This document shows positions 48,196-60,240 of a stretch of DNA of 64,000 bases, piece by piece; positions within the stretch are counted from its first letter, which is position 1, and each line of letters begins with the position of its first letter. This stretch comes from Limimaricola sp. G21655-S1. Its GTDB lineage: Bacteria; Pseudomonadota; Alphaproteobacteria; Rhodobacterales; Rhodobacteraceae. The notes beneath the pieces are model-generated. The model did not search any database and was not told the origin of the DNA. It saw only the letters and a program-made list of their open reading frames with translations. The stretch lies in the NCBI RefSeq assembly GCF_027213785.1, contig NZ_JAPWGO010000019.1, positions 1 through 64,000 on the forward strand, read 5' to 3'. A program made the position numbers and the translations under genes.

Positions 48196-50394
48196 ATGGT
48201 TGGATCAAGCAAGATACTCACGGTGTCCTACGGGACCTTTTCCTGCACGCTGGAGGGGTTCGACGACTCGTTCGACACGATGAAGGCCATCGCCGAGTAT
48301 TTCCGCGATCTGGCCGCCGATGACCGTTACTTCGGGGCCGAACCCCCGACCCCGGATGCTGAGATGCTGGCGCGCATCGCCGAACGCGAGGTCGCACGCC
48401 GGGTCGAGGCCCGCACCGAATCGAGCGGCATCGTGTTGCGCGCGGGTCAGGCCCTGCCGCCGATGGCCCCGACGGCCAGCCCGGCGCCCCAGCCTTCCGC
48501 GCAACCCGCTCCGCAGGCCCAGCCGGCCCCCGCGCCCGAAGCGCAGGAGCAGGACGAGCCGCAGGCGGAACCCGTGCCGCAGCCCGCCGCCGAGGCGCCG
48601 CGCGAGGCCGAGCCGCAGCCGACCCAGCAACCCGCCCAGGCGGAACGCCCCGCCGCGCCGCAGGGGGCGCCGCGTCCCGAAACCGCCGAGCAGGCGCCCG
48701 CCCCGGCGCAGCCGCGCCCTGCCCCGCAGCGCCCGGCCATGGATGGCGACAGCGTCGCGGCCAAGCTACAGCGCATCCGCGCCGTGGTCGGCCGCCAGCC
48801 TTCCTTTGCCAGCGATGAGGAGGAGGAGGACATCGCGCCCGCCTCCCGCCAGCGCCCCGCCGCCGGGCTGTTCGACACCGCCCCCGTCCGGACCCCCAGG
48901 CCCGCCGCTCCGCAACCGGCCGCGACCGAGCCCGCAGCGGAGAAGGAGCAGAAGCAGGAGCCCGCGGAGGCCGAATCCTCTTCGGCCCAGTCGAGCGAGC
49001 CGGCGGCGGAACAGACCGACGCGGCGCGCCCGGCACGCGCCCGCGTGGTGCGGATGCGCAAGGCCGATTTCGAACGCGCCGTCGCGCGCGGTGAAGCGCA
49101 TCGGGCCGTGAGCGAGGCGACCGAAGCCGCGCCATCCCAAGCCGAAGCCTCGGACGCGGTTTCCGACGACGCGGATGCCGACGCCGACATCATGGAGGCC
49201 CTTGCACGGCAGGGCGCCGAGGAGGCCGCACGCGAGACGGATGAGACGGCAGCCGCCGCCGAAACCTCGCAGGAGGACATGACGCCTTCGACCAGCGAGG
49301 ACGCGGACCTGTCGGCCGAGGCCGAGCGGGCGTTGCTCGAAGAGCTGGCGGCGCTGGAGCGCGAGATGGGCGTCGGCCAGGATGGCCCCGCCTCCCAGGA
49401 GATCGCGGCAGACGAATCGTCCGTCCCGGAGAGCGAGGCCGAGAGCGCCGAAATCGAAACCCGTGATGCGGATGCCGATCTCGAAGCCGCGGTGGCGGCG
49501 CTGTCGGACGAGGATGAGGATCAGGACGACGCGGCGGCACCGACCGAGACTTCGGCCGAGGCCAAACCCGATGAAGACGAGGCCGTCGAAGCCGAGGTCA
49601 AGGTCGAGGCACCGCAGGACGATGTCGCGGGCGCGGCCCGGTCGGCGGCGCATCATGCGCTGGCCACCGACGAGGCGGACCTGTCGCGCATCATGTCCGC
49701 CACGGATGCCCGCATGGCGGACCCCGAAACTGGCCGCCGCCGCGAATCGATCTCGCAGCTCAAGGCCGCCGTCGCCGCCACCGAGGCCGCCCGCCGGCTG
49801 GGAGATGTGGAACGCCCCGCAAAGGTGGAGGAAGCGTTCCGCGACGATCTGCGCCAAGCGGTCCGGCCGCGCCGACCGGCGCTGCCGCCGCGCGGTCACG
49901 ACGAGGCCGCAGAGGCCCGGCCCGAGCGGCCGCGCCCCGCGCCGCTCAAGCTGGTTGCCGCCCAGCGCGTCGATCTGAGCGACGCGCCCTCGCAGGAGCG
50001 CGCCGCACCGGTGCGGCCGCGCCGGGTCTCCGTCGCCGATGCCAGCGAACCGGCGCCGCAGCCCGCCCGCCCCGCAGCCAGTGCGGAGCCGATCTCGGCC
50101 CCGACCCCTTCCGAGAGCTTCTCGGCCTTCGCGGCGCGAATGGGCGCGCAGGAGCTGGGCGAACTTCTCGAAGCCGCCGCCGCCTATGCCGCCTTCATCG
50201 AGGGGGCCGAGGATGTCTCGCGCCCGCAACTGATGGAGCGGGTGCGCGAGGCCAGCCCGGAACCGGTCAGCCGCGAGGACGGGCTGCGCAGCTTCGGCAC
50301 GCTGTTGCGGCAGGGTGCGCTGACGCGGGTGCGCAGCGGCCGCTTCGCCGTGGCGCCGTCGAGCCGCTTCAACCCGCAGCGCCGCGCCGGCTGA
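48196..50394 (+). CDS. Large low-complexity protein with conserved ends, unknown function
   Basis: The 732-residue protein has a conserved N-terminus (ILTVSYGTFSCTLEGFDDSF, DTMKAIAEYFRDLAADDRYF). It also has a conserved C-terminus (FAARMGAQELGELLEAAAAY, RPQLMERVREASPEPVSRED, LRSFGTLLRQGALTRVRSGR). About 500 residues of Ala-, Pro-, Glu- and Gln-rich disordered sequence lie between them. It is cytoplasmic by appearance, without signal or membrane segments. Such proteins in Rhodobacterales are sometimes labelled chemotaxis-like, but I see no such domain. The architecture suggests a scaffold. A terminator follows. Confidence 0.8.
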   Translation: MVGSSKILTVSYGTFSCTLEGFDDSFDTMKAIAEYFRDLAADDRYFGAEPPTPDAEMLARIAEREVARRVEARTESSGIVLRAGQALPPMAPTASPAPQPSAQPAPQAQPAPAPEAQEQDEPQAEPVPQPAAEAPREAEPQPTQQPAQAERPAAPQGAPRPETAEQAPAPAQPRPAPQRPAMDGDSVAAKLQRIRAVVGRQPSFASDEEEEDIAPASRQRPAAGLFDTAPVRTPRPAAPQPAATEPAAEKEQKQEPAEAESSSAQSSEPAAEQTDAARPARARVVRMRKADFERAVARGEAHRAVSEATEAAPSQAEASDAVSDDADADADIMEALARQGAEEAARETDETAAAAETSQEDMTPSTSEDADLSAEAERALLEELAALEREMGVGQDGPASQEIAADESSVPESEAESAEIETRDADADLEAAVAALSDEDEDQDDAAAPTETSAEAKPDEDEAVEAEVKVEAPQDDVAGAARSAAHHALATDEADLSRIMSATDARMADPETGRRRESISQLKAAVAATEAARRLGDVERPAKVEEAFRDDLRQAVRPRRPALPPRGHDEAAEARPERPRPAPLKLVAAQRVDLSDAPSQERAAPVRPRRVSVADASEPAPQPARPAASAEPISAPTPSESFSAFAARMGAQELGELLEAAAAYAAFIEGAEDVSRPQLMERVREASPEPVSREDGLRSFGTLLRQGALTRVRSGRFAVAPSSRFNPQRRAG

Positions 50395-50414
50395 GCTTGG
50401 CCACATGACATGCG

Positions 50415-50448
50415 AAAAAGGGCGGCACCGCACGGTGCCGCCCTTTTT
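50415..50448. terminator. Bidirectional intrinsic terminator
   Basis: GGGCGGCACCG (50420-50430) pairs with CGGTGCCGCCC (50433-50443). It is flanked by A-run and T-run, so it can end both the + strand gene and the minus-strand purA-DUF2842 unit. Confidence 0.9.
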
Positions 50449-50471
50449 CGCGTTTCGACTCGACGCCGGTC

Positions 50472-50705
50472 TCAGCCGTCGTCGCGCTCTTCCGGATCGG
50501 CCTTGCCGACGCCGAGAAAGATCCGTCGGAACGGCAACGCCCAGACCAGGCCGAGGCTGACATAGATCGCCAGCTCGACCAGGATCGAGGGCCGCTCGAT
50601 CAGCCCGACCAGCGTGATCGCCACCACGATGTAGCCCGGCAGGCCGACCAGCAGAATCAGGAGCGACAGACGTCGCCGCGCCTTGTGGCTGAGCTTTCGC
50701 GCCAT
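50472..50705 (-). CDS. DUF2842 small membrane protein
   Basis: The 77-residue protein starts MARKLSHKARRRLSLL, has two membrane helices (about 14-35 and 42-58, with IYVSLGLVWALPFRRIFLGV) and an acidic tail. This is the DUF2842 family, known from alphaproteobacteria and of unknown function. The ATG at 50705 lies just after the purA stop, so it is co-transcribed with purA. Confidence 0.85.
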   Translation of the reverse strand: MARKLSHKARRRLSLLILLVGLPGYIVVAITLVGLIERPSILVELAIYVSLGLVWALPFRRIFLGVGKADPEERDDG

Positions 50706-50712
50706 GCCCGCC

Positions 50713-52005
<1,293 letters not shown>

Positions 52006-52179
52006 GGACGTACCCTCTCCGGTCTTTCAATCCGGCGTCCCTATAGCGCCGGGCGCGGCTCCGCGAAACCGCAAACTGGCCCGCGACCTCCGGCCCCGCC
52101 CACTTCGGGGTTGCGACAGAGGCCGCCCTCTTCTAGATACGGCGCGTTCCGCCCCACCCCGCCGCACGCAGAGGTCCGC

Positions 52180-52536
52180 ATGGAAAACGTCGTCCTGATC
52201 GTCCACCTGATCCTCGCCTTGTCGCTGATCGGCGTGGTTCTGCTGCAGCGTTCCGAAGGCGGCGGCCTCGGCATGGGCGGTGGCGGCGGCGGCGTGATGT
52301 CGGGCCGCGCGGCCGCGACCGCGCTGGGCAAGGTCACTTGGGGCCTCGCCGCGGCCTTCATCGTCACCTCGATCGCGCTGACGATCATCGCCGCCGAGAA
52401 CTCGGCCGGCGGTTCGGTGCTCGACCGGCTGACCGCCGGGACCCCGGCGGAAGAGGATGCGCCCGCCACCGATCTGGGTGACAGCCTGCTGCCGCCCGCG
52501 CCGACCGACGGCCCCGTCGTGCCGCTGGCCGAGTAA
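52180..52536 (+). CDS. secG: Preprotein translocase subunit SecG
   Basis: SecG is a small partner of SecYE in protein export. The 118-residue protein starts MENVVLIVHLILALSLIGVV, then has QRSEGGGLGMGGGGGGVMSG and a second helix, as usual. The C-terminal tail is acidic and rich in Pro, longer than in E. coli. It stands upstream of pyrG in the order common in alphaproteobacteria. Confidence 0.95.
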   Translation: MENVVLIVHLILALSLIGVVLLQRSEGGGLGMGGGGGGVMSGRAAATALGKVTWGLAAAFIVTSIALTIIAAENSAGGSVLDRLTAGTPAEEDAPATDLGDSLLPPAPTDGPVVPLAE

Positions 52537-52639
52537 AGGCCACCCACAACCACTGGGCGTTGGCCGATTTCGGCCACATGATCTTGCGCCCCCGGTTGCG
52601 GTCACGGGCCGAATCCGGATATCCTCAAATCCCGTGATG

Positions 52640-52665
52640 CCGCGAAGCCTTCGTTTCGCGGCAGT
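52640..52665 (+). terminator. Hairpin between secG and pyrG
   Basis: TGCCGCGAA (52640-52648) pairs with TTCGCGGCA (52657-52665). It is a partial terminator or attenuator upstream of pyrG. Confidence 0.4.
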
Positions 52666-52709
52666 CTTCCATTCGATGCTCATTCGACGATCACGGGGTA
52701 CTTCCGACC

Positions 52710-54353
<1,644 letters not shown>

Positions 54354-54374
54354 GTACGGCGTCTTCGGAATTCG

Positions 54375-54405
54375 AAAGGGCCGGTCCGAGAGGACCGGCC
54401 CTTTT
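54375..54405. terminator. Intrinsic terminator after pyrG
   Basis: GGGCCGGTCC (54378-54387) pairs with GGACCGGCCC (54392-54401), with flanking A-run and T-run. It also serves the convergent MipA gene. Confidence 0.9.
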
Positions 54406-54503
54406 CATATTTGCTTCAAGTGTCCCGTTCGACCGTAACGAGATGCGGCGCGAGGCCCGCCCCCAGGCCATGCCGTGCAGCCGAGGGACAAAGCCCGCCT
54501 GAT

Positions 54504-55286
54504 TCAGAACCGGAAATCGATCCGCCGGGTGATCCCCAGCCGCGCGCCGAGTTGTTCCTCATCCTCGGTGATGGGGCTGTCGGCGGCGTCGTTCAGCAGC
54601 CGCTCATAGGTGACGGCGCCGTCGAGCCCCCAGTCCTCGCTGAACGCGTAGATGCCGCCGACCTCGACGCCGGCCGAGATCAGCCCGCCATCGGCATCGA
54701 AGCCCGGCGTGCCGAAATAGGTCTGGGCGTAGTCGTCCTCGGCGAAGAGCGCGCGCGGCCCGGCGCGCAGGGTCAGCCGCTCGGTCGGGTAGGCATAGAC
54801 GTCGGCGCCCAGCTCGGCCACGAAGCTTTCATGCCCGCCGAAACCGCGCCGGACATCCGCGAAAACGCCGAAATTGCGGGTGTCGTATCCCGCGCCCAGA
54901 CCCAGCTCCAGCGCCGCATCGACGTCGTCGAGCCCGGCCACGCCGTCGACATCATCGGCGTCGCGCTCGCCGATATAGCGGAACGAGCCGCGCAGCCCGA
55001 AGCCGGTCGAGACGAAATCCGGGTCGTCATTCCCGATGTCGAGGGGGCCGAAGCGCAGCCGGTCGAGCGCGAAACCGAGATCCGGGCCGGTCTGGTAATC
55101 ATCCGAGCCGAAATACTCCGGCGAGACCGCGACGCCGCCGCGCAGCGTGAAGGCGAGCACCCGGCCGTGGGCCGCCGGTGCGGGCGCGGCGGGCACGATG
55201 ACCGGATCGGCGACCGGCTGATCCAGCGCCCCCGCCATGGCAGGCAGAGGTGCGAGGGCGATGGCGAGAAGCGGGAGGCGGCGCAT
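54504..55286 (-). CDS. MipA/OmpV-family outer-membrane protein
   Basis: The 260-residue protein has a signal peptide (residues 1-19, LPAMAG). A beta-barrel pattern follows, with LRGGVAVSPEYFGSDDYQTG, the GLRGSFRYIGERDADD strand and a final Arg-Phe pair (RIDFRF), the aromatic C-terminus of outer-membrane barrels. MipA scaffolds murein enzymes in E. coli; OmpV members have various roles. GAAAAGGA precedes the ATG at 55286. Confidence 0.87.
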   Translation of the reverse strand: MRRLPLLAIALAPLPAMAGALDQPVADPVIVPAAPAPAAHGRVLAFTLRGGVAVSPEYFGSDDYQTGPDLGFALDRLRFGPLDIGNDDPDFVSTGFGLRGSFRYIGERDADDVDGVAGLDDVDAALELGLGAGYDTRNFGVFADVRRGFGGHESFVAELGADVYAYPTERLTLRAGPRALFAEDDYAQTYFGTPGFDADGGLISAGVEVGGIYAFSEDWGLDGAVTYERLLNDAADSPITEDEEQLGARLGITRRIDFRF

Positions 55287-55467
55287 GACGGGTCCTTTTC
55301 GATGAGGCTTGGCCCGAAAGATACGCCGCGCGGGCGGCGAGGCAAACCGCGCAGGCATATCCCCCGCACGCGTGGCGCGCGGGCAACTCCCTAGCGCGCT
55401 CGACGTGCGGGCCACGGCTTGCCCCGCGCCCGCCCCGCCGCTAGTGCGGGGCCCGAAGGAGACGCCC

Positions 55468-56253
55468 ATGCTGTCCTACCAGCACGCCTATCACGCCGGG
55501 AACCTCGCCGATGTGCACAAGCACGCGCTGCTGGCATGGATGCTCGCCTATCTGACGCGCAAGCCGAAACCGCTGAGCTATATCGAGAGCCATGCGGGGC
55601 GCGCGCTCTACAGGCTCGACGCGGCCGAGGCCGCCAAGACCGGCGAGGCGGCGCAGGGCATCGCCCGGGTGGCGGGCTGGTTCGCCCCCGACCACCCCTA
55701 TGCCCGGGTTCTGGAGGCGACCCGTGCCGAGCACGGCGCCCATGCCTATCCGGGTTCACCCGAGATCGCGGCGCGGCTGCTGCGCGCCGACGACCGGCTG
55801 CACCTCGCCGAGCTGCATCCGCAGGAACACGCGGCACTGCAGGCCGCCATGGCGGGCCGCGCCCAGGTGCACCGCCGCGACGGCATAGAGATGGCGGTGG
55901 CGCTGACCCCGCCGGAGCCGAGGCGTGGCGTGCTGCTGATCGACCCGAGTTGGGAGATCAAGGAGGATTACCGCGCCATCCCGCAGGCGATGCGGCGGAT
56001 TTCGAAGAAATGGCCGGTCGGCACCCTCGTGCTGTGGTACCCCCTTTTGCGCGACGCGCCGCACGCGCCGATGCTGCGGACGCTAGAGCGCGACATTCCC
56101 GACGGCGTGCGCCACGAGGTCGCCTTTCCCCCGGCCCGCGCCGGGCATGGCATGACCGGCTCGGGCCTCTTCGTGGTCAACCCGCCCTACGGCTTCCACG
56201 CGCAGGCGCAATGGCTGAGCGCGCGCTTCGCGACGCTGATGCCGCAGCGCTGA
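55468..56253 (+). CDS. rlmJ: 23S rRNA (adenine-2030-N6)-methyltransferase
   Basis: RlmJ methylates A2030 of 23S rRNA. The 261 residues begin MLSYQHAYHAGNLADVHKHA, the family signature, then have YIESHAGRALYRLD, LLIDPSWEIKEDY and NPPYGF (catalytic motif IV). AAGGAGA precedes the ATG at 55468. Confidence 0.93.
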   Translation: MLSYQHAYHAGNLADVHKHALLAWMLAYLTRKPKPLSYIESHAGRALYRLDAAEAAKTGEAAQGIARVAGWFAPDHPYARVLEATRAEHGAHAYPGSPEIAARLLRADDRLHLAELHPQEHAALQAAMAGRAQVHRRDGIEMAVALTPPEPRRGVLLIDPSWEIKEDYRAIPQAMRRISKKWPVGTLVLWYPLLRDAPHAPMLRTLERDIPDGVRHEVAFPPARAGHGMTGSGLFVVNPPYGFHAQAQWLSARFATLMPQR

Positions 56254-56292
56254 GCCCTTTTCCCCGGGCCGGGGGCGGCTATATTCGCTCCC

Positions 56293-56739
56293 ATGTTTGC
56301 AGATCTCATCCGCCGCCTCACCGATCCCGCGCCCGAGCGCCTTCCCGATGCCGATGCGCGTCTCGCGCTGGGTGCACTTTTGGTGCGGATTGCCCGCGCC
56401 GACGGGCAGTACAGCGCCGAGGAGGCGCGGCGCATCGACCGGATCCTCGGGACGCGCTACGCCCTGAGCGACGGCGCGGCCGCGGCGCTGCGAGCCGATT
56501 GCGAGGTCATGGAGGCGGAGGCCCCCGACACGGTGCGCTTTACCCGCGCGATCAAGGATGCGGTCTCCTACGAGGAGCGCGAGGCGGTGATCGAGGCGCT
56601 GTGGGAGGTGGTTCTGGCCGATGGGCAGCGCGACGAGGAGGAGGACGCGCTGATGCGGATGGTCGCGCCAATGCTCGGCGTCTCGGATCCCGACAGCGCC
56701 CGCGCCCGCCAACGCGCCGCAGGACGAATGCAAAGTTGA
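56293..56739 (+). CDS. TerB-family protein
   Basis: The 148-residue helical protein has two halves with repeated acidic motifs, VRIARADGQYSAEEARRID and VVLADGQRDEEEDALMRM. These are typical of the TerB/tellurite-resistance-type helical fold that binds metal ions. Its role in this organism is unknown. It lies between rlmJ and the ABC operon. Confidence 0.85.
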   Translation: MFADLIRRLTDPAPERLPDADARLALGALLVRIARADGQYSAEEARRIDRILGTRYALSDGAAAALRADCEVMEAEAPDTVRFTRAIKDAVSYEEREAVIEALWEVVLADGQRDEEEDALMRMVAPMLGVSDPDSARARQRAAGRMQS

Positions 56740-56850
56740 GAAAACCGATTTTCCGTGGCGTGCCTGACGCCGGGGCAAAGGGCTAGGCCCCGTTGCATTT
56801 CTTGCGAAACTGTCCCCTACTCTCTCGCCAGACAGGGGACATGAGAGCAC

Positions 56851-57639
56851 GTGAGCGACACCAAACCGGTCATCGAGATCCGCGATCTGCATAAATCCTA
56901 CGGGTCCCTCGAGGTTCTCAAGGGCGTGGACATCAGCGCGCCCGCCGGGCACGTCGTGTCGATGATCGGCTCCTCGGGATCGGGCAAGTCGACGCTGCTG
57001 CGCTGCTGCAACTTGCTTGAGGACAGCCAGCAGGGCGAGGTGATCTTCGAGGGCGAGCCGGTGCGCTGGAAGGGTCAGGGGCTGCATCGCCGCCCCGCCG
57101 ACCCCAAGCAGGTGACGCGCATCCGCACCAACCTCGCCATGGTGTTCCAGCAGTTCAACCTCTGGGCCCATATGACGATCCTGCAGAACGTCATGGAGGC
57201 GCCGGTGACGGTGCTGGGCCGCGACCGGGCCGAGGTCGAGGCCAAGGCGCGCGAATATCTCGACAAGGTCGGCATCGGCGACAAGGCGGATGCCTGGCCC
57301 GCGCAGCTTTCGGGCGGCCAGCAGCAGCGCGCCGCGATCGCCCGCGCGCTGTGCATGGAGCCGCGCGCTCTGCTGTTCGACGAGCCGACCTCGGCGCTCG
57401 ACCCCGAACTGGAGCAGGAGGTGGTGCGCGTGATCAAGGACCTCGCCGAAGAGGGCCGCACCATGATCATCGTTACCCATGACATGCGCATGGCGCATGA
57501 CGTGGCCGACCACGTGGTGTTCCTGCACCAGGGCCTGATCGAGGAGCAGGGCCCGCCCGCCGAGCTGTTCGGCAACCCAAAGTCAGAGCGGCTGCGGCAA
57601 TTCCTGTCGCATTCCGCCCCGCATCCGCAGCCCGCCTGA
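56851..57639 (+). CDS. Polar amino-acid-type ABC transporter ATP-binding protein
   Basis: This cytoplasmic ATPase of the uptake system has 262 residues from a GTG at 56851. It shows Walker A GSSGSGKST (near residue 38), the signature LSGGQQQR, Walker B ALLFDEPTSALD and the switch histidine IIVTHDMRMAH. It resembles HisP. The binding protein and two permeases follow, which makes a complete PAAT-family importer. Glutamine-handling genes downstream suggest the substrate is an amine or amino acid. Confidence 0.95.
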   Translation: MSDTKPVIEIRDLHKSYGSLEVLKGVDISAPAGHVVSMIGSSGSGKSTLLRCCNLLEDSQQGEVIFEGEPVRWKGQGLHRRPADPKQVTRIRTNLAMVFQQFNLWAHMTILQNVMEAPVTVLGRDRAEVEAKAREYLDKVGIGDKADAWPAQLSGGQQQRAAIARALCMEPRALLFDEPTSALDPELEQEVVRVIKDLAEEGRTMIIVTHDMRMAHDVADHVVFLHQGLIEEQGPPAELFGNPKSERLRQFLSHSAPHPQPA

Positions 57640-57680
57640 GAGCGGGCGCGGTTCTTTCCCCAACAGGAGACCACCCCAAG

Positions 57681-58418
57681 ATGAAGACGCTGATCCTCAC
57701 CACCGCTGCGCTCGCCCTGAGCGCCGGTGCCGCGCTGGCCGAAAGCCACATGCAGACCGTGCGCATGGGCACCGAGGGCGCCTACCCTCCGTACAACTTC
57801 CTCAACGATGCCGGCGAGGTCGACGGGTTCGAGCGCGAGGTCGGCGACGAGATCTGCGCCCGCGCCGAGCTTTCCTGCGAATGGGTCACCAATGATTGGG
57901 ACTCGATCATTCCGAACCTCGTGTCGGGCAACTACGACACGATCATCGCGGGCATGAGCATCACCGACGAGCGCGACGAGGTCATCGACTTCACGCAGAA
58001 CTACTTCCCGCCCGCCGCCTCCGCCTATGCCGCGCCCTCCGAGGACGTGGACCTCGAGGGCGGCGTGATCTCGGCGCAGGCGACCACGATCCAGGCCGGC
58101 CATGTCGCCGATAGCGGCGCCGCGCTTCTGGAATTCGCGACCCCCGACGAGGCCGTGGCCGCGGTGCGCAACGGCGAGGCCGACGCGGTCTTCGCCGACA
58201 AGGACTTCCTCGCGCCGATCGTCGAATCCTCGGGCGGCGAGCTGATCTTCGTGGGCGAGGACGTGCCGCTGGGCGACGGCATCGGCGTCGGCCTGCGCGA
58301 GAGCGACGCCGAGCTGCGCGACAAGCTCGACGCGGCGATCCAGTCGATGAAGGATGACGGCTCGCTCAACGAGCTGATCCTCAAGTGGTTCGGCGAAGAC
58401 GCCAAGACCTTCGAGTGA
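57681..58418 (+). CDS. Polar amino-acid-type ABC transporter substrate-binding protein
   Basis: The 245-residue periplasmic protein has a signal peptide (residues 1-21, GAALAES) and then the PAAT binding fold: VRMGTEGAYPPYNFLNDAGE, GFEREVGDEICARAELSCEW and DTIIAGMSITDERDEVIDFT. The DGF/E region at the pocket is as in amino-acid binders, but ligand identity cannot be read. A 9-bp hairpin follows and separates it from the permeases. Confidence 0.95.
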   Translation: MKTLILTTAALALSAGAALAESHMQTVRMGTEGAYPPYNFLNDAGEVDGFEREVGDEICARAELSCEWVTNDWDSIIPNLVSGNYDTIIAGMSITDERDEVIDFTQNYFPPAASAYAAPSEDVDLEGGVISAQATTIQAGHVADSGAALLEFATPDEAVAAVRNGEADAVFADKDFLAPIVESSGGELIFVGEDVPLGDGIGVGLRESDAELRDKLDAAIQSMKDDGSLNELILKWFGEDAKTFE

Positions 58419-58426
58419 CCTGACCT

Positions 58427-58451
58427 GCGGGGCGGCCCCGCGCCGCCCCGC
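58427..58451 (+). terminator. Stem-loop between binding protein and permease genes
   Basis: GCGGGGCGG (58427-58435) pairs with CCGCCCCGC (58443-58451). It sits exactly after the binding-protein gene, as in many ABC operons where it raises binding-protein yield over permease. Confidence 0.6.
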
Positions 58452-58463
58452 TAGAGAGCCCCC

Positions 58464-59369
58464 ATGTTCGCATCCTGCGCCGATCCCGAAACGCTGTCCG
58501 GCCTGAGCTGGCTGATGTGCTACCTGACCACGGGCAAGCACCTCGCCTTCTATGGCGCCTTCGGCACCGTGCTGCTGCTGCTGGCGATCACCGCCCCGGT
58601 GGCGCTGCTGTTCGGCTTCGGCGGCGCGGTAGCGGCGCGCTCGCGCTTCGCGCCGCTGTCGTGGCTGGGCCGCGGCTACATCGCCGTGGTGCGCGGCGTG
58701 CCCGACATCGCCTTCTTCCTGTTCTTCGTGATCGCGCTCGACCAGGGCATCGAATGGCTGCGCCACAAGGCGAAATGCCCCGATTGGGACCAGCCGATCC
58801 GGCAGGGCAACGATTTCATCGTCTGCGCCGAGGCCAAGATGCCGCTCTCGACCTCGGCCCAATGGGTGCACGAGGTCTACGGCTTCTGGCTCGCCGTCTT
58901 CACCTTCGCCCTCGTCTTCGGCGCCTTCGCGGCCAACGTGCTGTTCGGCGCGATGCGCGCCGTCCCCCGTCCCCAGATCGAGACCGCCGAGGCCTATGGC
59001 ATGACCCGCGCGCAGGTGTTCCGCCGTATCCTGGTGCCACAGATGTGGGTCTATGCCCTGCCCGGTCTCTCGAATCTGTGGATGGTGCTGATCAAGGCCT
59101 CGCCGCTGCTGTTCCTCCTGGGCGTCGAGGACATCGTCTACTGGGCCCGCGAGCTCGGCTCGACCAAGACGCCGCAATTCACCGACTACCCGCATGGCGA
59201 CTGGCGGATGTGGTACTTCCTGTTCCTGCTGGTCTTCTATCTCGGCTTCACCCGGATCTCCGAGATCGTGCTCGACCGCATCATGCTGCGGCTCAGCCAC
59301 GGGCAGGAGACGCTCGCCAACCACAAGCGCACCGGACCCATCGGCATGAACAAGGCGGGCCCGCCATGA
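58464..59369 (+). CDS. Amino-acid-type ABC transporter permease (first)
   Basis: The 301-residue membrane protein has about five helices and the permease EAA-type loop ETAEAYGMTRAQVFRRILVP that contacts the ATPase. It contains an extra extracytoplasmic stretch (residues 90-135) compared with HisQ, as is common in this subgroup. Its stop overlaps the next permease by ATGA. Confidence 0.93.
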   Translation: MFASCADPETLSGLSWLMCYLTTGKHLAFYGAFGTVLLLLAITAPVALLFGFGGAVAARSRFAPLSWLGRGYIAVVRGVPDIAFFLFFVIALDQGIEWLRHKAKCPDWDQPIRQGNDFIVCAEAKMPLSTSAQWVHEVYGFWLAVFTFALVFGAFAANVLFGAMRAVPRPQIETAEAYGMTRAQVFRRILVPQMWVYALPGLSNLWMVLIKASPLLFLLGVEDIVYWARELGSTKTPQFTDYPHGDWRMWYFLFLLVFYLGFTRISEIVLDRIMLRLSHGQETLANHKRTGPIGMNKAGPP

Positions 59370-60172
59370 TCTGCTACGACACCCTCATGGATTACGGGCT
59401 GCGCTCGCTCGGCTATGGCGAGCGGCTGCTGCCGCGCTCGGATTTCACGCTGTGCCAGCAATTCGTGCTGATCGGTTCGGGCATGATCTGGAACGTCTAT
59501 TTCGGCATCGTGGCGCTCCTGTCGGGCTTCGCGCTCGCCACCGCGCTCGCGGTGGGCAAGGCCTCGGCCTCGCCATGGTTCCGCAAGCCCGCCGAGTGGG
59601 TGATCTTCCTGTTTCGCGGCTCGCCGCTCTTCATCCAGTTCTTCTTCGCCTATTTCCTGTTCCTGTCGCTCAAGGGGCAGGTCCCGGCCTTCGACGCGCT
59701 GACCTCCGCATGGCTCGGCGCCGCCGTGGTGCTGTTCTTCAACACCGCCGCATATTCGGGCGAGATCTTCTACGGCGCGCTGCGCTCGGTGCCCCGCGGC
59801 GAGGTCGAGGCGGCGGACGCCTACGGGCTGTCGGGCTGGAGCAAGTTCCGCCGGGTGATCTGGCCCACCACGCTGCGGCTGGCATGGCCCGCCTACACCA
59901 ACGAGGCGATCTTCCTGTTCCACGCCACGACGCTGGTGTTCTTCTCGGGCTTTCCCGCGTCGCGGCAGCAGGGCGACGCGCTCTACTACGCCTCCTATTT
60001 CGCGGACAAGACCTTCAACCCCTTCGTGCCCTACCCGATCCTCGCGGGGTATTTCGTGCTGCTGACGCTGGTGGTGATCGGCGTGATGGGGATGATCGGG
60101 CGGCGCCTGAACCGCCACCTGCCAAGCGCGGCGCCGCGCCGGGCGCGGGGCTTCGGGTTGTTGATGCGCTGA
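59366..60172 (+). CDS. Amino-acid-type ABC transporter permease (second)
   Basis: The 268-residue membrane protein has about five helices, with FRGSPLFIQFFFAYFLFLSL and the EAA loop EVEAADAYGLSGWSKFRRVI. It pairs with the first permease to form the channel. It starts inside the previous stop. Confidence 0.93.
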   Translation: MICYDTLMDYGLRSLGYGERLLPRSDFTLCQQFVLIGSGMIWNVYFGIVALLSGFALATALAVGKASASPWFRKPAEWVIFLFRGSPLFIQFFFAYFLFLSLKGQVPAFDALTSAWLGAAVVLFFNTAAYSGEIFYGALRSVPRGEVEAADAYGLSGWSKFRRVIWPTTLRLAWPAYTNEAIFLFHATTLVFFSGFPASRQQGDALYYASYFADKTFNPFVPYPILAGYFVLLTLVVIGVMGMIGRRLNRHLPSAAPRRARGFGLLMR

Positions 60173-60240
60173 GACGCGCACCGCTTGCCCCGGCCCCCTG
60201 CCCGGTCTAGCTTCCGTGGTATTCACAGACACGGTGCTTC

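Noticed and set aside
48400-49600. Short tandem DNA repeats or a CRISPR-like array inside the low-complexity gene
   Set aside because: The region is codon-biased Ala/Pro/Glu/Gln coding sequence without regular spacing or identical units. No CRISPR array was seen anywhere in the window.
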